This document shows positions 54,501 through 62,850 of a stretch of 64,000 nt of DNA, in pieces. The notes under the pieces were generated by a model that was not told where the DNA came from, did not search any database, and saw only the letters and a list, made by a program, of their open reading frames with translations. The stretch is taken from the NCBI GenBank assembly GCA_900752065.1, contig CAADTT010000039.1:38455-102454 (forward strand), in the 5' to 3' direction. Position numbers and translations under genes: made by a program. The DNA is from Lachnospiraceae bacterium. GTDB taxonomy: Bacteria; Bacillota; Clostridia; Lachnospirales; Lachnospiraceae. Position 1 is the first letter of the stretch; each line of letters starts with the position of its first letter.

Positions 54501-56337
54501 CCTGAACCGCGATTTCTATACCCAGTCCTTTGATTATACGGTAGAAAGTACACAGAAGCACAGGGTTACGATCGTAGGAACCTACGAAGCGACGAAGCTG
54601 TATGTAGACGGCGAGTTCCAGAAGATCCTCTATGCGGCGGCAAGGGATACGGACAATGGCGGAAACAGGGGAACGGAAGTATGGTCAGATAAAGACAATA
54701 ACTACCGGACGACCTTTGTCTTCCCGCTGAATGTGATCGGAAAGGATTTTTCCGGATATCTTGGAAATATCAAGGCTTACAATAAGGCGCTGACGAAGGA
54801 GGAGCTGGCGGCTGACGGCGCGCAGAGCACCGAGACAGATGTGGCGCGAAACAGAAATGCCTATGCGGATAATAAGAATTCAACATATCAAAGCGATCTT
54901 CTGAGGCTCTATCCGGCATGGAAAGCGACAGACGGAGACGGCCATGTGACAGGTGCGGCAGGCGCTTCTGCGTCCAATGAATCCCGCTGGAATTCTTCGG
55001 ATAATAACGGAGATTTCCTGATGGTGGATCTGGGAGAGAGCCGGACAGTCAACAAGGTAGTGATCGAATGGGCGGCGAACCTGTATGCAGCAGCTTATAA
55101 GCTTCAGGTGTCTGAAGACGGGAAAACATGGGAAGATGTAACAAATGTAACAGAGAATGCTGCGGCATTGACTACCGATACCTTTGATCCGGTGACAGCC
55201 CGTTATGTGAAGATGCAGGGCGTGCAGTTTAAGTCAGGATCCAGCCAATACGGAATTTTTGAAATGAAGGTTTACGGCTCCGTAGATAAGAGCGGTCTGG
55301 CGGCGGAAATAGTGAAAGCAGAAGCCATCCGGGACGCAGATCTCATTGAAGGAGGCCAGACTGTCGGATGGAACAGCACAGGCGCAGCAAAAGACTTCCA
55401 TGACAGCGTGGTACTGGCAAAAGCCGTACAGGGCGATGTGATGGCAGGGCAGGAAGAGGTAACGGCTGCTGTGGCGGCGCTGAAGCAGGCAGAGTCTGAC
55501 TGGGATGCAGCGCAAAAAGCAGAATACGAAGAGTTCCAGAAAGTTCAGGAGCAGAAGGCACAGATGGAACGGAAGGCTGCAGAAGCGGCGGCGCTTCTCG
55601 TACAGAAGGATACCTATGAGGCGGCAGGCTGGGCGAAATTTGAAGCGGCGTACAACGCAGTGAAAAATGCAGCGGAGAACCTTTCCGCGGAAGAGTATAA
55701 GACACTTTTGAACAACCTGGATACAGCCATGAAAGCGCTTGTAAAGAAAACGGCAGACCCGACGGTGAATCCGCCTGCATTAACGGAAAAAGCGCTTGCA
55801 GCACCGGCAGTTAAGAACGTGAAGAGCACGGCGACAAAGGTTACGATCACCTGGGAGGCATCTGCAAATGCCGCATCGTATCAGCTTTACCGCAAGGTGG
55901 GAAGCGCAGTGACGAAGGTAGGCGCTCCGGTGACAAAAACGACAGCGTATGATACGGCTCCGGTGGGCGGAAAGAGCATGAGCTATTATGTTGTGGCTCT
56001 GGCAGGAAACCAGGCGGCATATAAGGACAGCGAGGCGGGAAGTGCAAAGAGCATCACGCTTCCGAAAGCAACGACAAAGGTAACGGCTAAGCAGCAGAAG
56101 GGCAAGAGAGCTGTTTCTATTAGCTGGAAGAAAGTAAAGAAGGCGACTTCCTATCTGATCTACCGCTCAGAAGGAAAGAAAGGCAAGCTGAAAAAGATTG
56201 CTGTCGTGAAGAAGAAAACTTCCTATATCGATAAAAAGGTAAAGAGCAAAAAGACATACAGCTACAAGGTAGTGGCGGTGTCTGCAAAGAAGTACAGCCC
56301 GATGAAGGCGGCGAAGAAGGCAGTAAAAATAAAATAA
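51547..56337 (+). CDS. Second large secreted multidomain GH20-type enzyme
   Basis: 1596 residues. Signal peptide ending near SRVQA. Then an F5/8-type domain (about 40-195), an Ig-like domain (about 200-290), the GH20 N-domain (about 300-425) and the GH20 barrel (about 430-880). Asp691-Glu692 lie in SAGVDEYWD; the His common two residues before the Gly-x-Asp-Glu is Ser here. After it come a LamG-like domain (about 890-1085), a second F5/8 domain (about 1095-1250), FIVAR-type helices (about 1255-1395) and two Lys-rich Fn3 modules to the end. It resembles the GH20 enzyme at 43497 in plan but not in detail, so the substrate may differ. Confidence 0.92.
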   Translation: MKAKKCVLAGILASAMLCQSVFAPGLAWVGQDVSRVQAAENVALNKPVTVSALEQEGQYTGKLAVDGISDTDVSRWSGGQMKDNSGTDLSDQWLTIDLRAQKTTVESIHIWFFKLVWSTKYVIQTSATGADGTWENVHTVTNEAGSTQNLENSITSSQVPELKRYVRFYFETLNTQAGGNAISVREISIMGTQEGVINDISNASEALGTISELTVSAEDTALQIPQVEGYEIKVHGSEVDKVLGDDGTIAPLRINDRSMNVIVQATSLTNASDTAKKNFTVTVPANRERYAQLFPSVSSPNPEPSVLPTIQEWYGYEGDFTVGEGTQIVYNDAANLGLAEVAKEMQEDLTEICGFTPEVKAGTAGDGDDIYLESLAADTYGTGDEGYLMVTDDNGIRILSAAKTGIIYGTVTAEQILYQDAARRSVPKGVIRDYPLYGVRGVMFDVARIPTRMQFLEDYTKIAKWFKLNEMHIHLNDCQWSMPEKNSENYTDWEKVEASHRLESDLFPSLAKQDSKFERQDAFTGWTGNGNEQFAGDYEGRYDYYYNVHTGTKEKTGEAGELYYTKEEFRQLQKDGEKRGVQVVAELDTPGHSAPYTKYVHDNQTEVITSLVEHGYLDEAEYLNDDGSVKKNFYIHHTGNYELLAIDDQSTNAAMKENAENAKIFMTALFDEYLGGEDPVFTSAAVSAGVDEYWDNTAANQSAFRRYMNYMYELIHGKYGKEVRMWGGLKLMGGSADVNRDIVLEEWNSRYDDDAMARLADGFSVINVPQTYLYTTPGRYHKDMPNENYLFYNWDPTIFDGNNPTDKGNPQLLGAKAALWGDANRSGTTEADLHERYQRLCAMVGEKTWGGTKADVTFLEYSRKFNSVKDGPDTQIANKIESKTNVVLDYDFENVSKDGKTVYDASGNGYDGTITNGTVTEQAGEKMLKFSGDTTIETPLQTLGYPYTMSFDVYLDGTENNTKESSLFSGYDGRLQIAGMNGCMSLNRDFYTQSFDYTVESTQKHRVTIVGTYEATKLYVDGEFQKILYAAARDTDNGGNRGTEVWSDKDNNYRTTFVFPLNVIGKDFSGYLGNIKAYNKALTKEELAADGAQSTETDVARNRNAYADNKNSTYQSDLLRLYPAWKATDGDGHVTGAAGASASNESRWNSSDNNGDFLMVDLGESRTVNKVVIEWAANLYAAAYKLQVSEDGKTWEDVTNVTENAAALTTDTFDPVTARYVKMQGVQFKSGSSQYGIFEMKVYGSVDKSGLAAEIVKAEAIRDADLIEGGQTVGWNSTGAAKDFHDSVVLAKAVQGDVMAGQEEVTAAVAALKQAESDWDAAQKAEYEEFQKVQEQKAQMERKAAEAAALLVQKDTYEAAGWAKFEAAYNAVKNAAENLSAEEYKTLLNNLDTAMKALVKKTADPTVNPPALTEKALAAPAVKNVKSTATKVTITWEASANAASYQLYRKVGSAVTKVGAPVTKTTAYDTAPVGGKSMSYYVVALAGNQAAYKDSEAGSAKSITLPKATTKVTAKQQKGKRAVSISWKKVKKATSYLIYRSEGKKGKLKKIAVVKKKTSYIDKKVKSKKTYSYKVVAVSAKKYSPMKAAKKAVKIK

Positions 56338-56409
56338 GCGTAACAGTTCAGCCAGCCCGAATTTGTCTGGCAGACAGATGAAGGGCTGGCTGAACTGTTA
56401 CAAATAAGC
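56332..56409. mobile_element. MITE/REP-like palindrome flanked by an 8-9 bp direct repeat
   Basis: 19-bp perfect arms GTAACAGTTCAGCCAGCCC / GGGCTGGCTGAACTGTTAC (56340-56358 / 56383-56401) with a loop holding a smaller hairpin. AAATAAGC flanks both ends (56332-56339 and 56402-56409). It lies just behind the stop codon of the second GH20 gene and could also act as a transcription stop. Confidence 0.68.
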
Positions 56410-56430
56410 GGCAGGCGCAGGGAGGAAGCC

Positions 56431-56459
56431 TTGCGCATTGCAGAGTAAAGTGTTATAAT
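56431..56459 (+). promoter_or_regulatory. Promoter of the DUF1858 gene
   Basis: -35 TTGCGC, a 17-base spacer, -10 TATAAT. Confidence 0.65.
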
Positions 56460-56582
56460 CGTCACAGTTCATTCAGGACCTTGCACGCTGCTGCAAAGTC
56501 CGTGAGAACGCATAAATTTAACTTATAGTTCCTGTGAAAAAGGATTACAGGGAATAATTTAGGTGATAAGGAGGACGGACCT

Positions 56583-56789
56583 ATGACAAAGGTAACAAAG
56601 GATATGATAATCGGTGATCTTCTGAGAATGGATCCTGAGATGGCAGGTGTTCTGGTGGCAGGCGGCATGCACTGCGTAGGATGCCCGTCAGCACAGGCGG
56701 AGAGCCTTGAAGAGGCGGCGCTGGTTCACGGAATCGATCCGGATGTGCTCATAGCAAGAGTGAATGCATTTGTAGAAAGCAAACAGTAA
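56583..56789 (+). CDS. DUF1858 family small protein
   Basis: 68 residues. GGMHCVGCPSAQAESLEEAA is the conserved DUF1858 block with its two Cys, the same domain found at the N-terminus of ScdA/RIC iron-sulfur repair proteins. Stand-alone copies are common in anaerobes and presumed to serve redox or metal chemistry. A single gene with its own promoter and terminator. Confidence 0.92.
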   Translation: MTKVTKDMIIGDLLRMDPEMAGVLVAGGMHCVGCPSAQAESLEEAALVHGIDPDVLIARVNAFVESKQ

Positions 56790-56793
56790 AACA

Positions 56794-56831
56794 ACAGCGG
56801 CTGCCGTAAGATCACGGCAGCCGTTCTTTTT
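56794..56831. terminator. Terminator between DUF1858 and mecA
   Basis: A perfect 10-bp stem CGGCTGCCGT / ACGGCAGCCG (56798-56807 / 56814-56823) followed by TTCTTTTT. Confidence 0.9.
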
Positions 56832-56843
56832 GTGATTATGCTT

Positions 56844-57599
56844 TTATATTTCAGCCAATTTCTGCAGGGCGTCTCCCTGGATCAGACAGTCCATATGCTC
56901 CGCATAAAATGCATCCATGCCGGGAGCGAACTTCTGCCCTTTGCCGTATTCAGAAAGGATATTGCAGATCTTATTGAACTCTTCCGGGCTGTGACCGCAT
57001 TTGCTGACCAGCAGATGAAATTCTTTTGAAGAGGCATCTTTATAGAGAGAATTCTCTCCCCTGTATATGGAGTCCAGGACTTCTGCGGCCTGAATGACCG
57101 TATCCAGGCTCTTAAATTTATACAGCCGTGTCAAATTCAGCGGCGCTTCCGCAGCCGTTTCTGTATCCGGTGAAGACTTTGTGTCATTTTCTTTTTCCGC
57201 CATCTTTTTCCGGGCTTCCCGGATCTTATTGAATAACCCAAGAATATCATCTGCTCCCTCCAGCGGCGCAGTGACCGGAGAATGATCGGAACCGGAGGTA
57301 TCGCTGCCGGCAAACGGTGCGAATTTGGCAAAGCGGGTATCCAGCTCTTCCGGATCTTCTACTTTTGTGATGATTAAAATAATGGATTCGGAGGGAAGAG
57401 GGATCGCTTCGATCATCAAAGGGATATCGTTTGCCTCAAACCCAAATTCATAGGCAGCCTGCTGCATCATGTCACGGAAAAGAGATTTTGCTTTTTCAGA
57501 GCCGTAGGCGAGTTCCGTGATCTTGATCTGCCTGTTTGCAAGATCTTCTTTCGTAAGAGTGCAGCGTATCTGGTTGTCACTGATTTTTTCTATCTTCAT
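56844..57599 (-). CDS. mecA: Adaptor protein MecA
   Basis: 251 residues. The N-terminal MKIEKISDNQIRCTLTKEDL and FRDMMQQAAYEFGFEAND match MecA's substrate-binding part. A charged linker (about 95-150) leads to the C-terminal ClpC-binding domain (LYKFKSLDTVIQAAEVL). MecA hands substrates to ClpCP for degradation in Firmicutes. It is transcribed away from the pilus operon. Confidence 0.9.
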   Translation of the reverse strand: MKIEKISDNQIRCTLTKEDLANRQIKITELAYGSEKAKSLFRDMMQQAAYEFGFEANDIPLMIEAIPLPSESIILIITKVEDPEELDTRFAKFAPFAGSDTSGSDHSPVTAPLEGADDILGLFNKIREARKKMAEKENDTKSSPDTETAAEAPLNLTRLYKFKSLDTVIQAAEVLDSIYRGENSLYKDASSKEFHLLVSKCGHSPEEFNKICNILSEYGKGQKFAPGMDAFYAEHMDCLIQGDALQKLAEI

Positions 57600-57743
57600 A
57601 TATAATCACATCCTATCTTCTTTCTGGAAATAAGGGAAATGTCCAAGCGTGAAATTATGTTTCTTAAAGTATATACAATCCTCTCCGGTCTGTCAAACAA
57701 AAATATCAAATTAACAAAAAATACATTAAATGGCAACATACTA

Positions 57744-57772
57744 TTGACAAATAGAAACACAAGAATTATAAT
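57744..57772 (+). promoter_or_regulatory. Perfect-consensus promoter of the Tad pilus operon
   Basis: -35 TTGACA, a 17-base spacer, -10 TATAAT, about 40 bases before the prepilin peptidase start. This suggests high expression unless a repressor intervenes. Confidence 0.85.
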
Positions 57773-57811
57773 ATCAATATATTACCAATAGGTTAAGGAA
57801 GGCGGTGAAAA

Positions 57812-58315
57812 ATGAAAGAGTTGTTTCTGGTCATTGTCACAGGAGCAGCAGTTATATGTGATCTTTGGAAGGGGAAGATCCCGAACTTTCTGATCGCAGC
57901 AGGATTGGGGACCGCATGCTGGTTTCAGTTTACAGAATTTGGGATCCCCGGTTTCTGGAGTTTTCTGGGAGGCAGTATGCTTCCGCTGCTTTTGCTGGCG
58001 GTGTTGTTTTACTTTCGCATGCTTGGGGCAGGCGATATTAAGTTGTTTTGTGTCATAGGAGGATTTCTGGGGATCGAAAACCTGTTATCCTGCATGGCAG
58101 TATCGTTTCTGATGGGAGCAGTCATCTCCCTCGTATTGCTGATCAAACGGCGCAGTCTGAAAAGGCGCCTTTCGTATTTCTTTGCCTATATCGGCAGATT
58201 TTATCGAACAAGAAAGTGGGTTCCGTACAGGGACGGTCAGGAAAAGGAAGCAGAATTCTGCTTTTCTGTTCCAGTTTTTTTAAGCGTAATGCTCTACATA
58301 GGAGGAATTTATTGA
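57812..58315 (+). CDS. Type IV prepilin peptidase (A24 family, TadV/CpaA-like)
   Basis: 167 residues with several helices. The two catalytic aspartates are in AAVICDLWKGKIPNF and MLGAGDIKLF (GxGD). It lacks the methylase domain, as is usual for the short TadV/CpaA type. It should cut the Flp-like prepilin encoded at 62672. The stop overlaps the TTG start of the next gene. Confidence 0.93.
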   Translation: MKELFLVIVTGAAVICDLWKGKIPNFLIAAGLGTACWFQFTEFGIPGFWSFLGGSMLPLLLLAVLFYFRMLGAGDIKLFCVIGGFLGIENLLSCMAVSFLMGAVISLVLLIKRRSLKRRLSYFFAYIGRFYRTRKWVPYRDGQEKEAEFCFSVPVFLSVMLYIGGIY

Positions 58316-59316
58316 AAAAAGAAGTTTTTGCAGTGTGCGACCTGGAGGCATCGTATGTGCTGCGCCTCATGGAGTTTATTCAGGAAAGGCAGGGCGCTTC
58401 CTTTGAGGTACAGGCATTCACAAATGTAAAAAGTCTTTGCGAATTTGCCGGAAAACATGAGATTTCCCTGCTTCTGATCTCAGCCCAGGCCATGTGCCGG
58501 GAAATAAAAGCCCTGCCGATCGAGAAGATCATGATTCTTTCCGAGGGGGAGAATCTGGAGGATTATCCCTGTGTTTATAAATATCAGGCTTCCGATAGTC
58601 TGATTTCAGAGGTGATGGGATATTATGCGGCGGAAAAAAATACAGCGCCCCAACCCCTTCTGAAAAAGGATATGCGCTGTATTGCTGTATATTCTCCGGT
58701 AAGGCGGGCGCTGAAGACCTCCTTCGCATTGACGCTGGGGCAGCTTCTGGCCAGAGAAAGACGGGTGCTGTATATCAATCTGGAAAGCTATTCCGGACTT
58801 TCCTGGATCATGGAAAAAGAGTTTACCGCAGATGTCTCTGATCTGATGTACTTTGTGAAGCGCGGATACGGCAGTCTGGCATATAAGCTGCAGGGAGTCG
58901 TGCAGAATATCGGTAATCTGGATTATATTCCGCCGGCTTTATCCCCGATGGATCTGCGCGGCGTAACCTGTGAGGAGTGGCTGTCTCTTCTCGGGGAGAT
59001 CGAAGCCTACAGTGCGTATGAAGCAGTAATTCTCGATTTTGATGAGACAGTGGACGGCTTTTTGGAAATTTTGCGTCATTGTGGAACAATCTATATGCCG
59101 GTGCGGGAGGACGGATTGTCTGCGGCAAAGCTTCATCAGTATGAGAAGCTTCTGGAGTTCGTCGGCTATGAGGATCTGAAGGGAAAAACCAGAAAACTAA
59201 AGCTCCCGTTTCACAATAGCTTTGGCTCCGGCACTCATTATGTGGAGCAGCTTGTGTGGAGTGAACTGGGAGATTTTACCAGAAATCTGCTGAGGGAGGA
59301 AGGGACGAATGGATAA
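58312..59316 (+). CDS. TadZ/CpaE-like ATPase-fold protein (altered Walker A)
   Basis: 334 residues from a TTG that overlaps the previous stop and has GGAGGA just upstream. A receiver-like N-terminus (about 1-110) is followed by a MinD-like fold (about 120-330). In the place of the Walker A loop stands SPVRRALKTSFALTLGQLLA, without the deviant GKGGxGKT. The later VILDFDET resembles a Walker B strand. TadZ proteins mark the pole for pilus assembly. Nucleotide binding is doubtful here. Confidence 0.75.
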   Translation: MKKEVFAVCDLEASYVLRLMEFIQERQGASFEVQAFTNVKSLCEFAGKHEISLLLISAQAMCREIKALPIEKIMILSEGENLEDYPCVYKYQASDSLISEVMGYYAAEKNTAPQPLLKKDMRCIAVYSPVRRALKTSFALTLGQLLARERRVLYINLESYSGLSWIMEKEFTADVSDLMYFVKRGYGSLAYKLQGVVQNIGNLDYIPPALSPMDLRGVTCEEWLSLLGEIEAYSAYEAVILDFDETVDGFLEILRHCGTIYMPVREDGLSAAKLHQYEKLLEFVGYEDLKGKTRKLKLPFHNSFGSGTHYVEQLVWSELGDFTRNLLREEGTNG

Positions 59317-60544
59317 GAAAATAAACCTCATGCAGAGACTCCGGAAAAAACTTCTGGAAAGGATGGAACGGGAAACAGAGATTACGGATGAAAAGATTCT
59401 GGAGATGATCGATGCGCTGATCCTTCAGGAAGGAAGGGAGACTTATGTAAGTCTCCGGCAGAAGCACGAGCTGCGGACGGAGCTGTTTAACAGTATCCGG
59501 AGGCTGGATATCCTGCAGGAGCTTCTGGATGATGATACCGTGACGGAAATCATGGTAAATGGAACCGGAGGGATTTTTGCGGAGCGGGAGGGAAGGATTT
59601 TTAAATGGGAAAAGAGTTTTTCCACGGAGGAAAAGCTGGAGGAGCTGGTACAGCAGATCGTAGCGAGATGCAACCGGATCGTGAATGAGGCGGTACCCAT
59701 TGCCGATGCCAGGCTTGCAGGGGGAGCGAGGGTAAGCATAGTCATGGCTCCGGTGGCGCTGAACGGCCCGGTGATCACGATCCGCCGCTTTCCGAACCGG
59801 CCGGTGACGATGGAGCAGCTCATTGCCTGGAACGCTGTGACCGCAGAGGCGGCGGAGTTTTTAAAGAAGCTTGTCCTGGCTGGCTATAACATTTTTATCA
59901 GTGGAGGGACAGGCTCCGGAAAGACAACCTTTCTAAATGCGCTCTCCCACTATATCCCCAAGGATGAACGCATCATTACCATTGAGGATAATGCGGAACT
60001 GCAAATACAGGGTGTGGAAAATCTGGTGCGTTTGGAGGCGAGAAAGGCAAATACGGAAGGGGAGCATGAGATTCCCATCCGGGAGCTGATCAAGGCGAGT
60101 TTGAGGATGCGGCCGGACAGGATCATCGTGGGAGAAGTGCGCGGCGAGGAGGCTATTGATATGCTGCAGTCACTGAATACCGGGCATGACGGTTCGTTAA
60201 GCACCGGGCATGGGAACAGCCCCAGAGATATGCTGTCCCGGCTCGAAACGATGGTTCTTATGGATAAAAGCGGGCTTCCCGTCACGGCTGTCAGGCGTCA
60301 GATCGCCTCAGGCATCGATATTCTGGTGCATCTGGGGCGAATGCGGGACAAAAGCCGGAAGGTGCTGGAGATCGTGGAGATCACAGGTTATTGTTACGAG
60401 TCCGAGGAGATACAGACCCGTGTGCTCTATGAATTCAGGGAAGAAAAGGGACAGAACGGCGGAAAGGTTTGCGGGCGTCTGGAGAAATGCGGGGAACTGG
60501 CAAATACACAGAAGCTTTTGCAGGCCGGCATTTATGAATGGTGA
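59309..60544 (+). CDS. tadA: TadA/CpaF-type secretion ATPase
   Basis: 411 residues. EIMVNGTGGIFAEREGRIF (N-domain), Walker A SGGTGSGKTTFLNAL, the Asp box near RIITIEDNAELQI, Walker B/His region VGEVRGEEAIDML and LNTGHDGSLSTGHGN. It powers pilus assembly in the cytosol. It overlaps the TadZ-like gene by 8 bp. Confidence 0.96.
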   Translation: MDKKINLMQRLRKKLLERMERETEITDEKILEMIDALILQEGRETYVSLRQKHELRTELFNSIRRLDILQELLDDDTVTEIMVNGTGGIFAEREGRIFKWEKSFSTEEKLEELVQQIVARCNRIVNEAVPIADARLAGGARVSIVMAPVALNGPVITIRRFPNRPVTMEQLIAWNAVTAEAAEFLKKLVLAGYNIFISGGTGSGKTTFLNALSHYIPKDERIITIEDNAELQIQGVENLVRLEARKANTEGEHEIPIRELIKASLRMRPDRIIVGEVRGEEAIDMLQSLNTGHDGSLSTGHGNSPRDMLSRLETMVLMDKSGLPVTAVRRQIASGIDILVHLGRMRDKSRKVLEIVEITGYCYESEEIQTRVLYEFREEKGQNGGKVCGRLEKCGELANTQKLLQAGIYEW

Positions 60545-60553
60545 GGTGTGGAT

Positions 60554-61288
60554 ATGGATTATCGGAAGTATCGGTTTGACAGAAAGGAAGGGCTCAGGTT
60601 TGTACTGGAATATGTTCTGCTGGACGGTGTGGTCAGCTTTCTGTTTTATCGTTCCTGGATCGCCTTTTTGCTGTTGCTGGCGGGGCTTTGGAAGTTCTTG
60701 TGCATGAAAAGAGAAGAACAGAGAAAAAAGCAGCTTAGGGAACTGGGGAAACAGTTCCTGACCGGAATGCAGGCAGTGTCAAATGCACTGGCGGCCGGCT
60801 ATTCGGTAGAAAATGCATTCGGGGAGGCTCTGGAGGAGATGAAAAAGGCCTTTGGCGGCAGTCTCATCGTCAGGGAATTTTCAGTGATCGTAAGACAGCT
60901 CTCACTTAACCGGACGCTGGAGGAGCTTTTGGCAGATCTGGCAGAACGGAGCGGAGAGGAGGACATTGAAAGTTTTTCCGAGGTTTTTACCGTGGCAAAG
61001 AGAAGCGGCGGCGATCTGATCGCGATTATCCGAAATACGGTGGCATCCATCCGTCAGAAGGAGGAGACCAGACAGGAGATCCAGGTTTGTATTGCGTCAA
61101 AAAAACTGGAGCAGAACGTGATGAGCGCAGTTCCGCTGTTCATTCTCGCCTATGTGGGAGCAGCCTCGCCGGGATTTTTGGATGTTCTGTATCATAACCC
61201 TGCGGGAATCGCCATCATGAGTGTTTGTCTTATGGTCTACGCGCTGGCGTGGCTGGCGGGAAAAAAACTTGTTGAAATCGAGGTGTAA
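60554..61288 (+). CDS. tadB: TadB-like pilus inner-membrane platform protein
   Basis: 244 residues from ATG with GAGGTG upstream; a GTG two codons earlier is possible. An N-terminal helix, then the GspF/T2SF helical domain (FLTGMQAVSNALAAGYSVENAF; TVAKRSGGDLIAIIRNT), then two C-terminal helices. It forms the membrane platform with the next protein. Confidence 0.88.
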   Translation: MDYRKYRFDRKEGLRFVLEYVLLDGVVSFLFYRSWIAFLLLLAGLWKFLCMKREEQRKKQLRELGKQFLTGMQAVSNALAAGYSVENAFGEALEEMKKAFGGSLIVREFSVIVRQLSLNRTLEELLADLAERSGEEDIESFSEVFTVAKRSGGDLIAIIRNTVASIRQKEETRQEIQVCIASKKLEQNVMSAVPLFILAYVGAASPGFLDVLYHNPAGIAIMSVCLMVYALAWLAGKKLVEIEV

Positions 61289-61290
61289 GT

Positions 61291-62640
61291 TTGAAAAGGC
61301 TTTTATTGCCCTTCTATAAGACCGGGCTGTGGATCCTGGATAGAATACCGGTCAATGAATGGAAGGAAAAAAGGAGAGAGGAGAGGCTTCGGGCGTTCTA
61401 CCCGGGGAGGAGTTACAGCGTGAAAGAGTATTATGCCGGAAGGCTGGCTGTGGTTTTTGCGGTGCTGTTCTGGGGGACTGGTGCGGCGATCTTTATTGAG
61501 CTTGCCGCAGGCGGAGAGACTTCAGGGGATTTTCACACACAACTGATCCGTCCGGCTTATGGAGAAGGAAGCCGTGAGACGGAGCTGGAAGCCATTGTGG
61601 AGGGGGAGGAAGAGGGAGCGGCTCTTTCGATTCAGATCAGTGAAAAGGAGTACACGGCGGAGGAAATACAGGGGATCTTTCGGCAGCTCACAGAGCGTAT
61701 GGAACAGGAGATCCTTGGAGAAAACGAGAGTCTGGAGGAGGTACGGAGCGCACTGCATCTTCCTTCAACCCTGAATCATGGAACGGTTGCGGTGGAATGG
61801 ATCATCTCTCCGGCAGATCTTCTGGACGGCAGCGGCGCCATTCAAAAAGAAGTGGGGGAGGAGGGGGAGGTGGCAGAACTCCGGGCGCTGCTGAGCTACC
61901 GGGGACAGAAAGCAGAATATACCGGCTATGCCCATATTTATCCGCCGATCCGGACGGAAAGAGAGACGTTGGAAAAAAGGCTTCTGGAAGTAGTACATCA
62001 GGCAGATGAAGAAGGTATCCATGAGAACAGCCTGATACTGCCACAGGAAATAGACGGCAGGAAAATATCATGGGTTCAGCCGGAGGTACATGTGGGGATA
62101 TCTCTGACGGCACTGGCTCTGATTGGTGCGGTTCTGGCGTGGTATTATCAGGAGCAGAATTTAAAAAAGAGGGAAAAGGAGAGGAGAAGGCAGCTTTTGC
62201 TGGATTATCCGGAGGTACTTTTTAAGATGGCGATGCTTTTGGGAGCGGGACTGACTTTAAAGGGAGCTTTTCAGAAGATCGCGGCGGAGTATACAGGGCG
62301 CAGGGGAAAAAGGCCGCGTTATGTCTATGAGGAGATACGGTTTACCTGCCGTGAAATGGAAAACGGCGTGGGTGAAGCGGCTGCCTATGAGAATTTCGGA
62401 AGGAGATGCGGGGATTCCAGGTATGTAAAACTGGGTTCCGTATTTTCCCAGAATCTAAAAAAAGGAGCAAAAGGCATGCAGGAATTTTTGGAACAGGAGG
62501 CAGCGGCGGGCTTTGAAGAGCGGAAGAATGAAGCGAGAAAGATGGGCGAGGAGGCCGGGACAAAGCTTTTGCTGCCGATGATGGTGATGCTGGTTCTGGT
62601 GCTGGTAATCCTGATCCTTCCGGCGCTGATGAACTTTTAA
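61291..62640 (+). CDS. tadC: TadC-like platform protein with a large extracytoplasmic insertion
   Basis: 449 residues from a TTG start. After a first helix (about 50-72) comes a soluble region of about 200 residues (about 75-270) rich in Glu, which is not part of ordinary TadC proteins (about 300 residues). A second helix (about 270-288) then leads to the T2SF domain (LLLDYPEVLFKMAMLLGAGLTLKGAF) and a C-terminal helix. The insertion probably faces the outside and may interact with the pilus or the cell wall. Confidence 0.85.
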   Translation: MKRLLLPFYKTGLWILDRIPVNEWKEKRREERLRAFYPGRSYSVKEYYAGRLAVVFAVLFWGTGAAIFIELAAGGETSGDFHTQLIRPAYGEGSRETELEAIVEGEEEGAALSIQISEKEYTAEEIQGIFRQLTERMEQEILGENESLEEVRSALHLPSTLNHGTVAVEWIISPADLLDGSGAIQKEVGEEGEVAELRALLSYRGQKAEYTGYAHIYPPIRTERETLEKRLLEVVHQADEEGIHENSLILPQEIDGRKISWVQPEVHVGISLTALALIGAVLAWYYQEQNLKKREKERRRQLLLDYPEVLFKMAMLLGAGLTLKGAFQKIAAEYTGRRGKRPRYVYEEIRFTCREMENGVGEAAAYENFGRRCGDSRYVKLGSVFSQNLKKGAKGMQEFLEQEAAAGFEERKNEARKMGEEAGTKLLLPMMVMLVLVLVILILPALMNF

Positions 62641-62671
62641 CATACAGCATGCACGGGAAGGAGGTGAGAGG

Positions 62672-62839
62672 ATGGAACATATCAGAGAGTTTTGGAAAGA
62701 AGAAGATGGAGTGGGCGTTGTAGAAGTTATTTTGATCCTTGTGGTGCTGATCGGTCTGGTGGTCATTTTTAAAAGCCAGTTGACATCGCTGGTAAACAAC
62801 ATTTTCAAAAAGATCACAGCGCAGAGCAATGGAATTTAG
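62672..62839 (+). CDS. Flp-like type IVb prepilin
   Basis: 55 residues with GGAGG upstream. A short charged leader MEHIREFWKEEDG precedes a hydrophobic helix VGVVEVILILVVLIGLVV. If cut after Gly13, Glu lies at position +5, the hallmark of type IV pilins. It is the likely main pilus subunit and substrate of the A24 peptidase. It is followed 11 bp later by the next pilus gene. Confidence 0.88.
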   Translation: MEHIREFWKEEDGVGVVEVILILVVLIGLVVIFKSQLTSLVNNIFKKITAQSNGI

Positions 62840-62850
62840 GAGGGCAGAGG

